Of a DNA stretch of 64,000 nt, positions 41,254-50,300 are shown one piece after another (the stretch's first letter is position 1; each line of letters opens with the position of its first letter). The position numbers and the translations under genes were made by a program. The notes under the pieces are model-generated. The model saw only the letters and a list, made by a program, of their open reading frames with translations, had not been told where the DNA came from and ran no database searches. The DNA comes from Acidimicrobiales bacterium (lineage in GTDB: Bacteria > Actinomycetota > Acidimicrobiia > Acidimicrobiales > SZUA-35): the NCBI GenBank assembly GCA_028285495.1, contig JANQPB010000036.1:62001-126000 (forward strand), written 5' to 3'.

Positions 41254-42837
41254 TCAGGACCGATCGGGTCGAGCGGCATCGTCGTCGACCGGACCCGTGA
41301 CGTCCTCGTCGCCGGCGGCCTCGGCATCGCTCGACGGGTCCTTGGATGACGCCCGGTTGCGGTAGGCGTCGACCCGACCGTGCAACCAGCGGGCGACGGC
41401 GGCCAACCACGGCAGCCGACGGTTGACCCAGGGGCTGTCGCCGATCAGCCACAGCAGGAAGAGCGACACGGCGACGAGGGTGGTGAGCAGGCCGACGATG
41501 GTGTTGATCCCGTCGAGGTCGACGCCGCCACCGGAGCCCCCCGACTCGCCCGTTCGCCCGGACCCGTCGCCCGGTGGCGAGGGCGGCGGATCGTCGGACG
41601 GCGGTGGCGACTCGATCTCCAGCTCGAGCGTCAGCTGCATCCGGTCGAGGCTCAGCTCGCTCAGCTCCGCCTCCGACAGCGGCCGGTCGGGGTCGGCCCT
41701 GGTCACCTGCCGGCCGGTGACGACCAGGCCGGTCTCGCCCGGCTCGATCGAGCGGACCACCAGGCTGACCTCGCTGATCCGCCCACCCTGCGCCTCGAGG
41801 GTGACGGTGTGCAGCCCGTCGTCGGTCACCGCCCCGGCGGGCCGGACCCGATCGATCTCCAGGCCGGGGAGGGCCTCGAACGTCAGCTCGACGTCGCCGG
41901 GGACCACGTAGACGGGCACCACCCAGTTCCGCCGCCGTTGCGGCCGGTCGGACGGGCCCGGGTCCTCCCAGCCCCTGGCCTCGTCGGGCAGGGTGCGCAG
42001 CACCCGCAGCTCCACGTTGACCACGCCCGTCGTGTCCGGCTCCAGCACACCGGGCCAGCGGGCGGTCAGCGAACCGGCACCGGGGACCGGGCCGCCGTCG
42101 GAGCCGTCGTCCGGCTCGTAGTCGTCGGGGTCGTCGCCCGTCCCCGGGTCGGTCCCGGCATCGGCCACGGTGACGCCGGCCGATGCCGCTGCGACGGGCT
42201 CACCGTCGATCGTGGCCCCGACCTCGACCCGACCGGGCAGGAGGTCGTCGGGCACGGCGGCGTCGAGCTCGAGCGAGCCGTCGTCGTCGGCCACGCCTTC
42301 GGCCACCACGTCGCCGTCGATCGTGACCGCAACAGCCGCCCCCGGACCGAAGCCGCTGAGGGACACGGTGATCGTCTGGCCCGCTCGCACGGTTGTCCTC
42401 GACAGGGAGATCGTCGGCGGGTCTGGCGGGGCCGCGACCGTGCACGACGTTCGGGCCTCGGCCCCCTCGCTCCAGGCGGTGACGTCGTAGGTGCCGGGGT
42501 CGAGATCGAGCACGGCGGTCGTGCGGAACCGGGCGTCGGCCCGGACCTGGTCCTCGGCCACCACCTCGTCACCGAAGCGGACGATCACGTCGGCGCCGGG
42601 GCGGAATCCACGTCCGTCGTCGCGACCGCCGGCGATGGTCACGAGCGCGCCGGCCGGGGCCGGGTCAGGCGAGCACGACAGCGGGATCTGCCCCTTCTCG
42701 GCGACGGTCGTCGCTCCGGCCGGGCCGACGAAGGCGGCGGCGATCGACGACAGGCCGATGGCGGCCAGCACGGCCACGCCGGGCCGATGGCCACGGCGCC
42801 GACGCTGCACCCACCCGCCCCCCACCATGGCCGACAT
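41254..42837 (-). CDS. Secreted/membrane-anchored Ig-like domain protein
   Basis: The 527-residue protein has an N-terminal signal (RPGVAVLAAIGLSSIAAAFV, cleavage near AGA), two Ig-like beta domains (LSCSPDPAPAGALVTIAGG; ISLSRTTVRAGQTITVSLSG), an Asp-rich linker, a third beta domain with WVVPVYVVPGDVELTFEALP, a Pro/Gly/Ser linker and a C-terminal membrane span (TIVGLLTTLVAVSLFLLWLI) followed by a basic/acidic cytoplasmic tail. It is probably a cell-surface protein exposed through the wall. No catalytic motif is visible and no named family is recognised. ATG at 42837 follows GAAG; an ATG 9 nt downstream is an alternative start. Confidence 0.7.
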   Translation of the reverse strand: MSAMVGGGWVQRRRRGHRPGVAVLAAIGLSSIAAAFVGPAGATTVAEKGQIPLSCSPDPAPAGALVTIAGGRDDGRGFRPGADVIVRFGDEVVAEDQVRADARFRTTAVLDLDPGTYDVTAWSEGAEARTSCTVAAPPDPPTISLSRTTVRAGQTITVSLSGFGPGAAVAVTIDGDVVAEGVADDDGSLELDAAVPDDLLPGRVEVGATIDGEPVAAASAGVTVADAGTDPGTGDDPDDYEPDDGSDGGPVPGAGSLTARWPGVLEPDTTGVVNVELRVLRTLPDEARGWEDPGPSDRPQRRRNWVVPVYVVPGDVELTFEALPGLEIDRVRPAGAVTDDGLHTVTLEAQGGRISEVSLVVRSIEPGETGLVVTGRQVTRADPDRPLSEAELSELSLDRMQLTLELEIESPPPSDDPPPSPPGDGSGRTGESGGSGGGVDLDGINTIVGLLTTLVAVSLFLLWLIGDSPWVNRRLPWLAAVARWLHGRVDAYRNRASSKDPSSDAEAAGDEDVTGPVDDDAARPDRS

Positions 42838-42879
42838 CTTCGCACACCGGGAGCGCACCGGCGTCGGACCAGCCCCGGC

Positions 42880-45216
42880 TCAGGCGTCGTCGTGCCCCGT
42901 GTCGCTGCGCTCGGTGTCGCCGGCATCGTCGGGGCCGGCCTGGCGTGGTGGCTCGTAGCCGAGGCTCTGCGGCGACGGCAGCTCACCACCGATGACCTCG
43001 GCGGCCCGCAGCGCCGCCAGCCGCTGCGCGTCGTAGCCGGCCAGCTCGGCGATGACCTCGTCGGTGTGCTGATCGAACAGCGGGGCCGGGCAACGGGTCG
43101 GCTGGCGGCGTCCGTCGAGCAGGAAGGGGTTGGCCACGTGGCGGACCGGCCCGGTGACGGGGTGGTCGACGGTCTCCAGCAGCCCGGCCACCGGCTCGAC
43201 CGACGGTGCGGTCCACGGGTCGAGCACCTCGACCGCCATACCACCGGCGGCCTCGACCCGGGCGATGAGGTCGTCGGCCGACAGCCCCGCCGAGCCGGCA
43301 AGCGCCTCCCCGGCCCCCGAGGCGACCCGCTCGTCACCAACCGCGGCGACCCAGCGATCGTCGGCCGTGACGTACATGCCCGATACCGCACAGCCCGGCT
43401 GGCGGTTGCCGACCCGACCGACGTCGCGACCGTCGCGCTCGGCCAGCACGAGGGCGTCGCCGTGCAGGCTCCAGGTCGCCTCCTGATGGGACAGGTCGAG
43501 CTCGATGCCCCGCCCGGTCCGGTCACGGCGGTACAGCCCCGCCAACAGCCCGACGGCGGCGTGGACCCCGGCGACCGGATCGGGGTAGTAGATGTTGGAG
43601 ATCCGGGCCCCCTCGTTCTCGTAACCCTGGCGGTGCCCGATACCGCCCATCGCCTCGACGATCGAGCCGTAGCCGGCGGCCTGGCTGTAGGGCCCGTCGA
43701 CCCCGAAGGCCGGCATCCTGACCACGACGAGCCCGGGGTTGGCCGCCTCCAGCGTGGCCCAATCGAGGCCGAGCTGGGGCAGCACGTGGGCCGAGAAGTT
43801 GGCCACGATGGCGTCGGACGAGGCCACCAGGTCGAGGAACACCTCCCGACCCTCATCGGTGGCGAGGCTCAGCACGAGGCCCCGCTTGCCCCGGTTGAGG
43901 GCGTTGAACAGTCCGCTGGCCTCGAACCACCGGTTGTCGCCGGTGAAGTGCTCCTGGCCCGGGCGCATCCCGTGGTCGTAGGGGCGAAGGGCTCGCCAGC
44001 CGTCGAAGGGCGCCTGGGCCTCCAGCTTGATCACGTCGACGCCGAGCGGGGAGATCAGGTTGCCGACGTACGGTCCGGCCCAGGCGACGGTCATCTCGAT
44101 CAGGCGGAGACCGTCGAGCCGGGCCAGCCCGAGGGGTGGGGGTGACGACGGGTCGGGGGCGGGATCGGCGGCCCTGGCCGACACCGACTGGCCCGAGACC
44201 GGCAGGCCCTCGCCCCGCCAGACGGTGCCGATGGCCCTGGTCGGGCCCTCGGGGGTGTCGACCGGCTGCAGCACCTCGCGGGCAACCAGGTGCTCGTCGT
44301 CGACGGCGTCGGTCGGCGTCATCACCATCCCGACCGCCCACGGCGTGTCGAGTGCGTTCTGGAAGATCTCCCGCTTGGTCCTGGCCGAGTACCAAGGGGT
44401 GATGATCTCCCACAGCTCGTCGACGTGGTCCGGTCGGCTCTGGCGACCGAAGAACTCCTTGTTCTCGACGAGGTCCGGGCGGCCGTAGAGCAGGAACTGC
44501 ATCTCCCAGTCGATCGCCCGGAGCGAGCCGGGGGTGACGAAGCCGTCGGCGCAGGGGATGGCCCCCGAGGGGAAGGCGGTCGGCGGGTGGGCGCCGACGG
44601 GCCGGCGGCGCCGCTCGCAGTGGAGGGCGTCGGCGTAGCAGAGCTCGACGCTGCCGAGGAACGACGCCAGCCACGACACGTCGATGTGGTGGGCGTCGAC
44701 CCGGCGGCTCGACAGGGCGGCGACCGCAGCGACCGATCCGGCCAGGTACTGGGCCGGCCATCCCGGCAGTCGCAGGGGTGGTCCGTCCGGGTCGCGGTTG
44801 AACCCGAGGAAGCCGGACTGCGCCTGCACGATGAGCTCGTCGTCGATCCGACCAGGGCGAGGACCGTCGATGCCCCATGGCGTGACCGACACGAGGCGGG
44901 GCCCGCCACCGTCCGGGTGCAGCTCGGCCGGGTCGATCGCCGGTCGGACCCGGTCGTCGATCACGACGTGGGCCCAGCCCGGCTCGACTGCGTCGGCGGC
45001 CACGTTGGCCTTGCCGGCGTTGAGATGCACGAACAGGGGGCTCGTCCCCACCACCGGCTCGTCGTCGATCGGCTGGTGCCTGGCCGGATCGCCCCCCGGC
45101 GGCTCCACCTTGACGACCTCGGCACCCAGCATCGCCAGCAGGCGGCCGGCATAGGGGCCGGCGATGCCGGTGGCCGTCTCCAGGACCCGAAGGCCGGCGA
45201 GAGGGGGCTCGATCAT
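42880..45216 (-). CDS. Two-domain (fused) CaiB/BaiF-type CoA-transferase (second copy)
   Basis: The 778-residue protein has two family III CoA-transferase modules. The first has LAGLRVLETATGIAGPYAGR, LLAMLGAEVVKVEPPGGDPA and ELIVQAQSGFLGFNRDPDGP. The second starts about residue 365, with LDGLRLIEMTVAWAGPYVGN, GKRGLVLSLATDEGREVFLD, AGYGSIVEAMGGIGHRQGYE and GIELDLSHQEATWSLHGDAL. Like the copy at 24961 it could act as a one-chain pseudo-dimer. The C-terminal 30 residues are acidic and disordered. ATG at 45216 is preceded by TACGCT after 6 nt (leaderless type). Acyl substrates are unknown. Confidence 0.92.
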   Translation of the reverse strand: MIEPPLAGLRVLETATGIAGPYAGRLLAMLGAEVVKVEPPGGDPARHQPIDDEPVVGTSPLFVHLNAGKANVAADAVEPGWAHVVIDDRVRPAIDPAELHPDGGGPRLVSVTPWGIDGPRPGRIDDELIVQAQSGFLGFNRDPDGPPLRLPGWPAQYLAGSVAAVAALSSRRVDAHHIDVSWLASFLGSVELCYADALHCERRRRPVGAHPPTAFPSGAIPCADGFVTPGSLRAIDWEMQFLLYGRPDLVENKEFFGRQSRPDHVDELWEIITPWYSARTKREIFQNALDTPWAVGMVMTPTDAVDDEHLVAREVLQPVDTPEGPTRAIGTVWRGEGLPVSGQSVSARAADPAPDPSSPPPLGLARLDGLRLIEMTVAWAGPYVGNLISPLGVDVIKLEAQAPFDGWRALRPYDHGMRPGQEHFTGDNRWFEASGLFNALNRGKRGLVLSLATDEGREVFLDLVASSDAIVANFSAHVLPQLGLDWATLEAANPGLVVVRMPAFGVDGPYSQAAGYGSIVEAMGGIGHRQGYENEGARISNIYYPDPVAGVHAAVGLLAGLYRRDRTGRGIELDLSHQEATWSLHGDALVLAERDGRDVGRVGNRQPGCAVSGMYVTADDRWVAAVGDERVASGAGEALAGSAGLSADDLIARVEAAGGMAVEVLDPWTAPSVEPVAGLLETVDHPVTGPVRHVANPFLLDGRRQPTRCPAPLFDQHTDEVIAELAGYDAQRLAALRAAEVIGGELPSPQSLGYEPPRQAGPDDAGDTERSDTGHDDA

Positions 45217-45228
45217 CCGCCGAGCGTA
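45214..45228 (-). promoter_or_regulatory. Leaderless-type -10 box of the second CoA-transferase gene
   Basis: On the minus strand TACGCT (45228-45223) lies 6 nt before ATG at 45216. No ribosome site is present. Confidence 0.45.
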
Positions 45229-45380
45229 GTGGTGGGGCGGGCCAGGGACCGCACTGACGGGTCGCCGGGCTCCCGGACCGGCACGCCCGGGATTGCAGCA
45301 ACCCTTCCGGCGTCTTCGCGAGACCTTGACAAACCGCCCCGAGCATCCCCGCATCGCCCCCGACCAAGGAGTCGTCGCCC

Positions 45381-47099
45381 ATGACCGACCCCAACCCCCC
45401 AACCCCCGTCCCGCACGAGCGGGCCCGCAGCGATCGTGAGCTCGACGAGCTCGCCGGTGATGCCACCGGCGACGACCGGTTCCGGCTCACCCGACGTCGC
45501 GCGCTCGGCGCCATCGGCATCGGAGCCGCCGGGATCGGGCTGCCCGCCGGTCTGGTCGGCGCCCAAGCCAGACGCAACCGCAGGGACGGTGGCGGCGACG
45601 GGGATGGCGACGGCGGCCCGGGTCGGCGCCGCCGCGATCGCGACGATCGCGACGGCGGGCACGGTGGCCCGGACGGTCCGGGCCGGTTCAGCCGACTGTT
45701 CGACGACCACCCGCCGTTCGCCGAGGTCGACGACGAGCTGACCGAGCAGCTGATCGAGCTCGGTCGGCCCGGCGGTCTGCTCGACGCCGACGACCCCCTC
45801 GAGGTCGGGCCGATCCGCCTGATCACCGAGCCCGAGCTGAGCCCGAACAACCCCGACAACCCGAACAACACGGCCGGCACCACGTTCATGGGCCAGTTCC
45901 TCGACCACGACATCACCAGCGACGGCTCGTCCCGCCTCGGGCAGCCGACCTCGATCCGCCGCAGCGTCAACCTGCGGTCGGCCCGGTTCGACCTCGACAG
46001 CGTGTACGGCGGCGGACCGGAGGCGTCCCCCCAGCTCTACCGCGCCGACGACCCCGCACGGTTCCGCATCGAGTCGGGCGGGCTGTTCGAGGACGTCCCT
46101 CGTGACGGCAACGGCCTCGCCGTCGTCGCCGATCCCCGCAACGACGAGAACCTCATCATCTCCGGCATCCAGGCCGCCTTCCTCCGCTTCCACAACGCCG
46201 TCCTCGAGCGCGTCCGCAGCGAGGGCGTGGACGATGCCGAGGCGTTCGACCGGACCAGGCGGCTCGTCCGGTGGCACTACCAGTGGCTGATCCTCAACCA
46301 ATTCCTGCCCCAGTTCGTCGGCCGGGAGATGGTCGACGACATCCTCGCCAACGGCCGCCGCCACTACACCCCGAGCCGACCGTCGATCCCGGTCGAGTTC
46401 CAGACCGCGGCCTACCGCTTCGGACACTCGCTGATCCGGCCGTCGTACCGGGCCAACCTGGCCGGCGACGACGGTGAGCCGTTCTTCGCCCTCGTGTTCG
46501 ACCCCGACACGTTCGGCCGGCCCGACCCGGACGACCTGTCCGGCGGCCACCGGGCCCCGCGCCGGTTCGTCGGCTGGCAGACATTCTTCGACTTCGACGA
46601 TGGCGAGGTCAAGCCGAACAAGCGGATCGACACGAGGATCTCGACCCCGCTCTTCCAACTCCCGATGGCGGCCATCCCGAGTCAACGGGGTGAACCCATC
46701 GGGCCACTGTCGTTGCCGACCCGCAACCTGCTGCGCCACATCACCTGGGGCATCCCGAGCGGGCAGGATGCGGCCGCGGCCATGGGCGCCCCCGTGCTGG
46801 CGGCGGCCGACCTCGCCGACATCGACGCCGTCGCCCCCCGCCTCGCCGGCCGGACCCCGCTGTGGCTCTACGTCCTGCGGGAGGCCGAGCTGCTGGCCGA
46901 AGGGCTGCACCTCGGCCCGGTCGGCGGACGGATCGTCGGTGAGGTCTTCATCGGGCTGCTGCAGCTCGATCCCACCTCCTACCTGTCGGTCGAGCCCGGC
47001 TGGCGACCGACGTTGCCGTCGATGGGCGGCGACGGCGACTTCCGGATGGCCGACCTGCTCACCATCGCCGGCGTCGCCCCGGTCAGCCGGGGTCAGTAG
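45381..47099 (+). CDS. Tat-exported animal-type haem peroxidase
   Basis: The 572-residue protein has a twin-arginine signal (LTRRRALGAIGIGAAGIGLP, residues 36-55), an Asp/Gly/Arg-rich linker, and a peroxidase domain. The distal His is in GQFLDHDITSDG (H176), the Arg in DPRNDENLII (R253), and the proximal His in YRFGHSLIRPSY (H349). This is the peroxidase-cyclooxygenase superfamily, known in some bacteria. It oxidises halides or phenols with peroxide outside the cell. ATG at 45381 follows AAGGAG. It is a single gene, divergent from the CoA-transferase. Confidence 0.93.
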   Translation: MTDPNPPTPVPHERARSDRELDELAGDATGDDRFRLTRRRALGAIGIGAAGIGLPAGLVGAQARRNRRDGGGDGDGDGGPGRRRRDRDDRDGGHGGPDGPGRFSRLFDDHPPFAEVDDELTEQLIELGRPGGLLDADDPLEVGPIRLITEPELSPNNPDNPNNTAGTTFMGQFLDHDITSDGSSRLGQPTSIRRSVNLRSARFDLDSVYGGGPEASPQLYRADDPARFRIESGGLFEDVPRDGNGLAVVADPRNDENLIISGIQAAFLRFHNAVLERVRSEGVDDAEAFDRTRRLVRWHYQWLILNQFLPQFVGREMVDDILANGRRHYTPSRPSIPVEFQTAAYRFGHSLIRPSYRANLAGDDGEPFFALVFDPDTFGRPDPDDLSGGHRAPRRFVGWQTFFDFDDGEVKPNKRIDTRISTPLFQLPMAAIPSQRGEPIGPLSLPTRNLLRHITWGIPSGQDAAAAMGAPVLAAADLADIDAVAPRLAGRTPLWLYVLREAELLAEGLHLGPVGGRIVGEVFIGLLQLDPTSYLSVEPGWRPTLPSMGGDGDFRMADLLTIAGVAPVSRGQ

Positions 47100-47342
47100 C
47101 ACCCGGCGGACGCCCGGGGCAGCGCCGATCGGCTTCCGACAACAGCCTGCCCGGCCCCCGGGGTCGCCGCCTCCGGCGGCCTCGGGTGGGGCCGGGACGA
47201 ACGGCTCAACGCTGCGGGCAGATGTACTCAACGGGGGTTCACCACCCCGGACGGCACCGATATCTTGCTCCATGAGCTAGGAGGGGCTGCCGGCTCCGGC
47301 GGAGCGGTGGGGTTCGGTGCGGCCCGGGAAGGTCGTGGTGCC
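47100..47342. other. Gap between peroxidase and sugar dehydrogenase genes
   Basis: 243 nt without a credible gene. An in-frame TTG start at 47265 would extend the dehydrogenase by 26 codons, but the signal peptide begins at ATG 47343. Short GC inverted repeats are present; none is convincing as a terminator. Confidence 0.4.
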
Positions 47343-50300
47343 ATGCGTCGCCTACTGGTCGGGTTCTTCGTCGTCATGATCGGAGGCCTCGCCATCGCCA
47401 CCGCCCAGGGCGGGGCCATCCCGGCCGAGCAAGCCGGGTTCGAGGCGACCAACGTCATCACCGGCCTCAGCCGCCCGACCAACGTCGAGTTCGCGGCCGA
47501 CGGGCGGGTGTTCATCGCCGAGCAGGGCGGCCTGTTGAAGGTGTTCGACAGCCCGACCGACACGACGCCGACCGTCGTCGCCGACCTCCGCACCGCGACC
47601 CACGCGGTCAACGGGCGTGGCCTGCTCGGCCTTGCCCTCGACCCCGACTTCCCCAACACGCCACACGTGTACGTGATGTACACCCACGACGCCCCGATCG
47701 GCGGCACCGCTCCCGCCTACGGCATCGTCGACGCCGACTTCGACGAGTGCCCCTCGCCGCCCGGGCCCGGGCAGTGCATCGTCAGCGGCCGCATCTCCCG
47801 CCTCACCCTGTCTGGCGACGTCGCCGTCACCGAGCAGGTGATCCTCGAGGACTACTGCCAGGAGTGGACCAGCCACAGCGTCGGCGACCTCCGCTTCGGC
47901 CCCGAGGGTGCGCTCTACGCCACCGCCGGCGAGGGTGCGTTCGCCGGCCAGCCCGACTGGGGCCAGCGGGCCGGCAACAACGGCTGCAGCGATCCGCCCA
48001 TCCCCCACGGCGGCACGAACCAGGATGCGGCCACCGCCGAAGGCGGCGCCCTGCGCAGCCAGGACCTGCGGACCCCCGGCGACCCGGCCGGCCTCGGCGG
48101 CACCGTGATCCGGATCGACAAGAACACCGGTGCCGCCTGGCCGACCAACCCCAACGCCGGCGATCCCGACCCGAACGTCGCCCGCATCATCGCCTACGGC
48201 CTCCGCAACCCCTACCGCACCACGTTCCGGCCGGGAACCGACGAGCTGTGGATCGGCGACGTCGGTTGGAACGACTGGGAGGAGATCGATCTCGTCGACG
48301 ATCCAGACAACGCCGTCCCGAACTTCGGCTGGCCCTGCTACGAAGGCCCGGATCTCGGCTACCAGATCGGCAACGATCTCTGCAACGCCTTGATCAGCGA
48401 GGGCCCGAGCGCGGTCGAGCTCCCGTACTGGGCCTACCGCCAGACCGTCGGGATCGTCAGCAGCACCGACGGCTGCCTCAACAACAACGGTTCGCCGAGC
48501 GCCCTCACCTTCTACGAGTTCGGTGCCTACCCGGCCGAGTACGACGGGGCCTTCTTCTTCGGGGACTACTCCAGGCGCTGCGTCTACGTCATGGAGGCCG
48601 GACCGGACGGGAGACCGGACCCGTCGACCGCTCGGGTCATGCTCGACAGCATCGCCGTCACCGACCTCGAACGCGGACCGAACGGCGACATCTACGCCCT
48701 CAACATCTTCGGCGGCGGTGGCCTCGGCGGCACGCTCGTGCGGCTGAGCTTCCCGGACGGTGAGGTGGTCCCGGTCGCCCGCATGACCGCCACCCCGACC
48801 GCCGGCCCCCTCCCCCTCGCCGTCGCCTTCGATGCCTCGACGTCCTCGCCCGGCTCGGTTGGTGACACCCTCACCTACGACTGGGACTTCGACGGCGACG
48901 GCACCTTCGGCGAGGCGTTTGGGCCGACGCCGACCCACACCTACACGGCCGAGGGCCGCTACACCGCCCAGGTCCGGGTGACCGACCAGAACGGCGGCGA
49001 ATCGACGACGTCCGAGGTGATCTTCGCCGGCGACCCGCCGGTGGTGACGATCACCAGCCCGTCGGCCGCCACGTCCTGGGTGGTCGACGACGTGATCACC
49101 TACGCCGGCTCCGCCGTCGACGGCCAGGGCAACCCCATCACCGGCGACGACCTCGACTGGGATCTGATCCTGCACCACTGCGAGACGCTCACCGACTGCC
49201 ACACCCACGACATCGGCTCGACCACCGGCTCGGGCAGCTCGTTCGTCGCCCCCGAGCACGAGTACCCGTCGTACATCGAGATCCAGCTGACGGCGACCTC
49301 GGCCTCCGGCCTGACCGCAACCGGCTCCGTCGAGCTGTACCCCGAGACGGTGTTCCTCGACCTGGAGGGCCAGCCAGCCGGCATCGAGGCCGGGTTCAAC
49401 GGCCAGCAGGTGCCGACACCGTCGAGCCACGAGGTGATCATCGGCTCGATCAACACCCTCAGCGCACTGCCGAGCCAGATCATCGGCGGGAACAAGTTCG
49501 ACTTCGCGGCCTGGAGCAACGGCCAGGGCCAGACCCATGACCTGGTGGTGACCGAGAGCCAGTCGGTGACGCTGCAGTACGCACCGTCGCCCGACCCCGT
49601 GCTCTACCTGAGCTCGACGACCGGCGGCAACGTCGACGGGATCACGTTCGCCGACGAGGACGTGCTGTCCTACGACAGCGGCCTCGACACCTGGGCCATG
49701 GTGTTCGACGGGTCCGACGTCGGGGTCGGCTCGTCCGACGTCGACGCCTTCCACCTGGTGTCCCTCGACCCGTTCGAGATCCTCGTGTCGTTCAGCGCCC
49801 CCCGCAGCATCCCCGGCCTCGGCTCCATCGACGACTCCGACGTGTTGCGCTTCACCGGCACCGCCGGCCTCGACACGAGCGGTACCTGGGATCGGGTGAT
49901 GGACAGCTCCGACGTCGGCTTCGCCACCAACGGTGAGGACATCGACGCCCTCGGCCTGCTGGACGGCGACAAGGTGGTCAGCACCTCGGGCGGGTTCAAC
50001 GTGCCAGGGGCCGGGCGAGGGGCCGACGAGGACCTCATCCGGTTCGTCCAGACGAGCGAGGGATCGACCACCGCCGGCACCGCGTCGTTCCTGCTCGACA
50101 GCAGCGACCTCGGCCTCGGGCCCCGCGATCTGTTCGGGGTCTCCATCGACCCGGCCAGCGGTGACGTGTTCGGCGCGGCGACGAGCACCTGGACGCTGGC
50201 CGGGGCCAGTGGCGACACCGACGACGTCTTCCGCTACGCCGGCACGCTCGGGACCGACCCGGCCGGCACGGCCGAGATCGTCTTCGACGGCGATGTCGCC

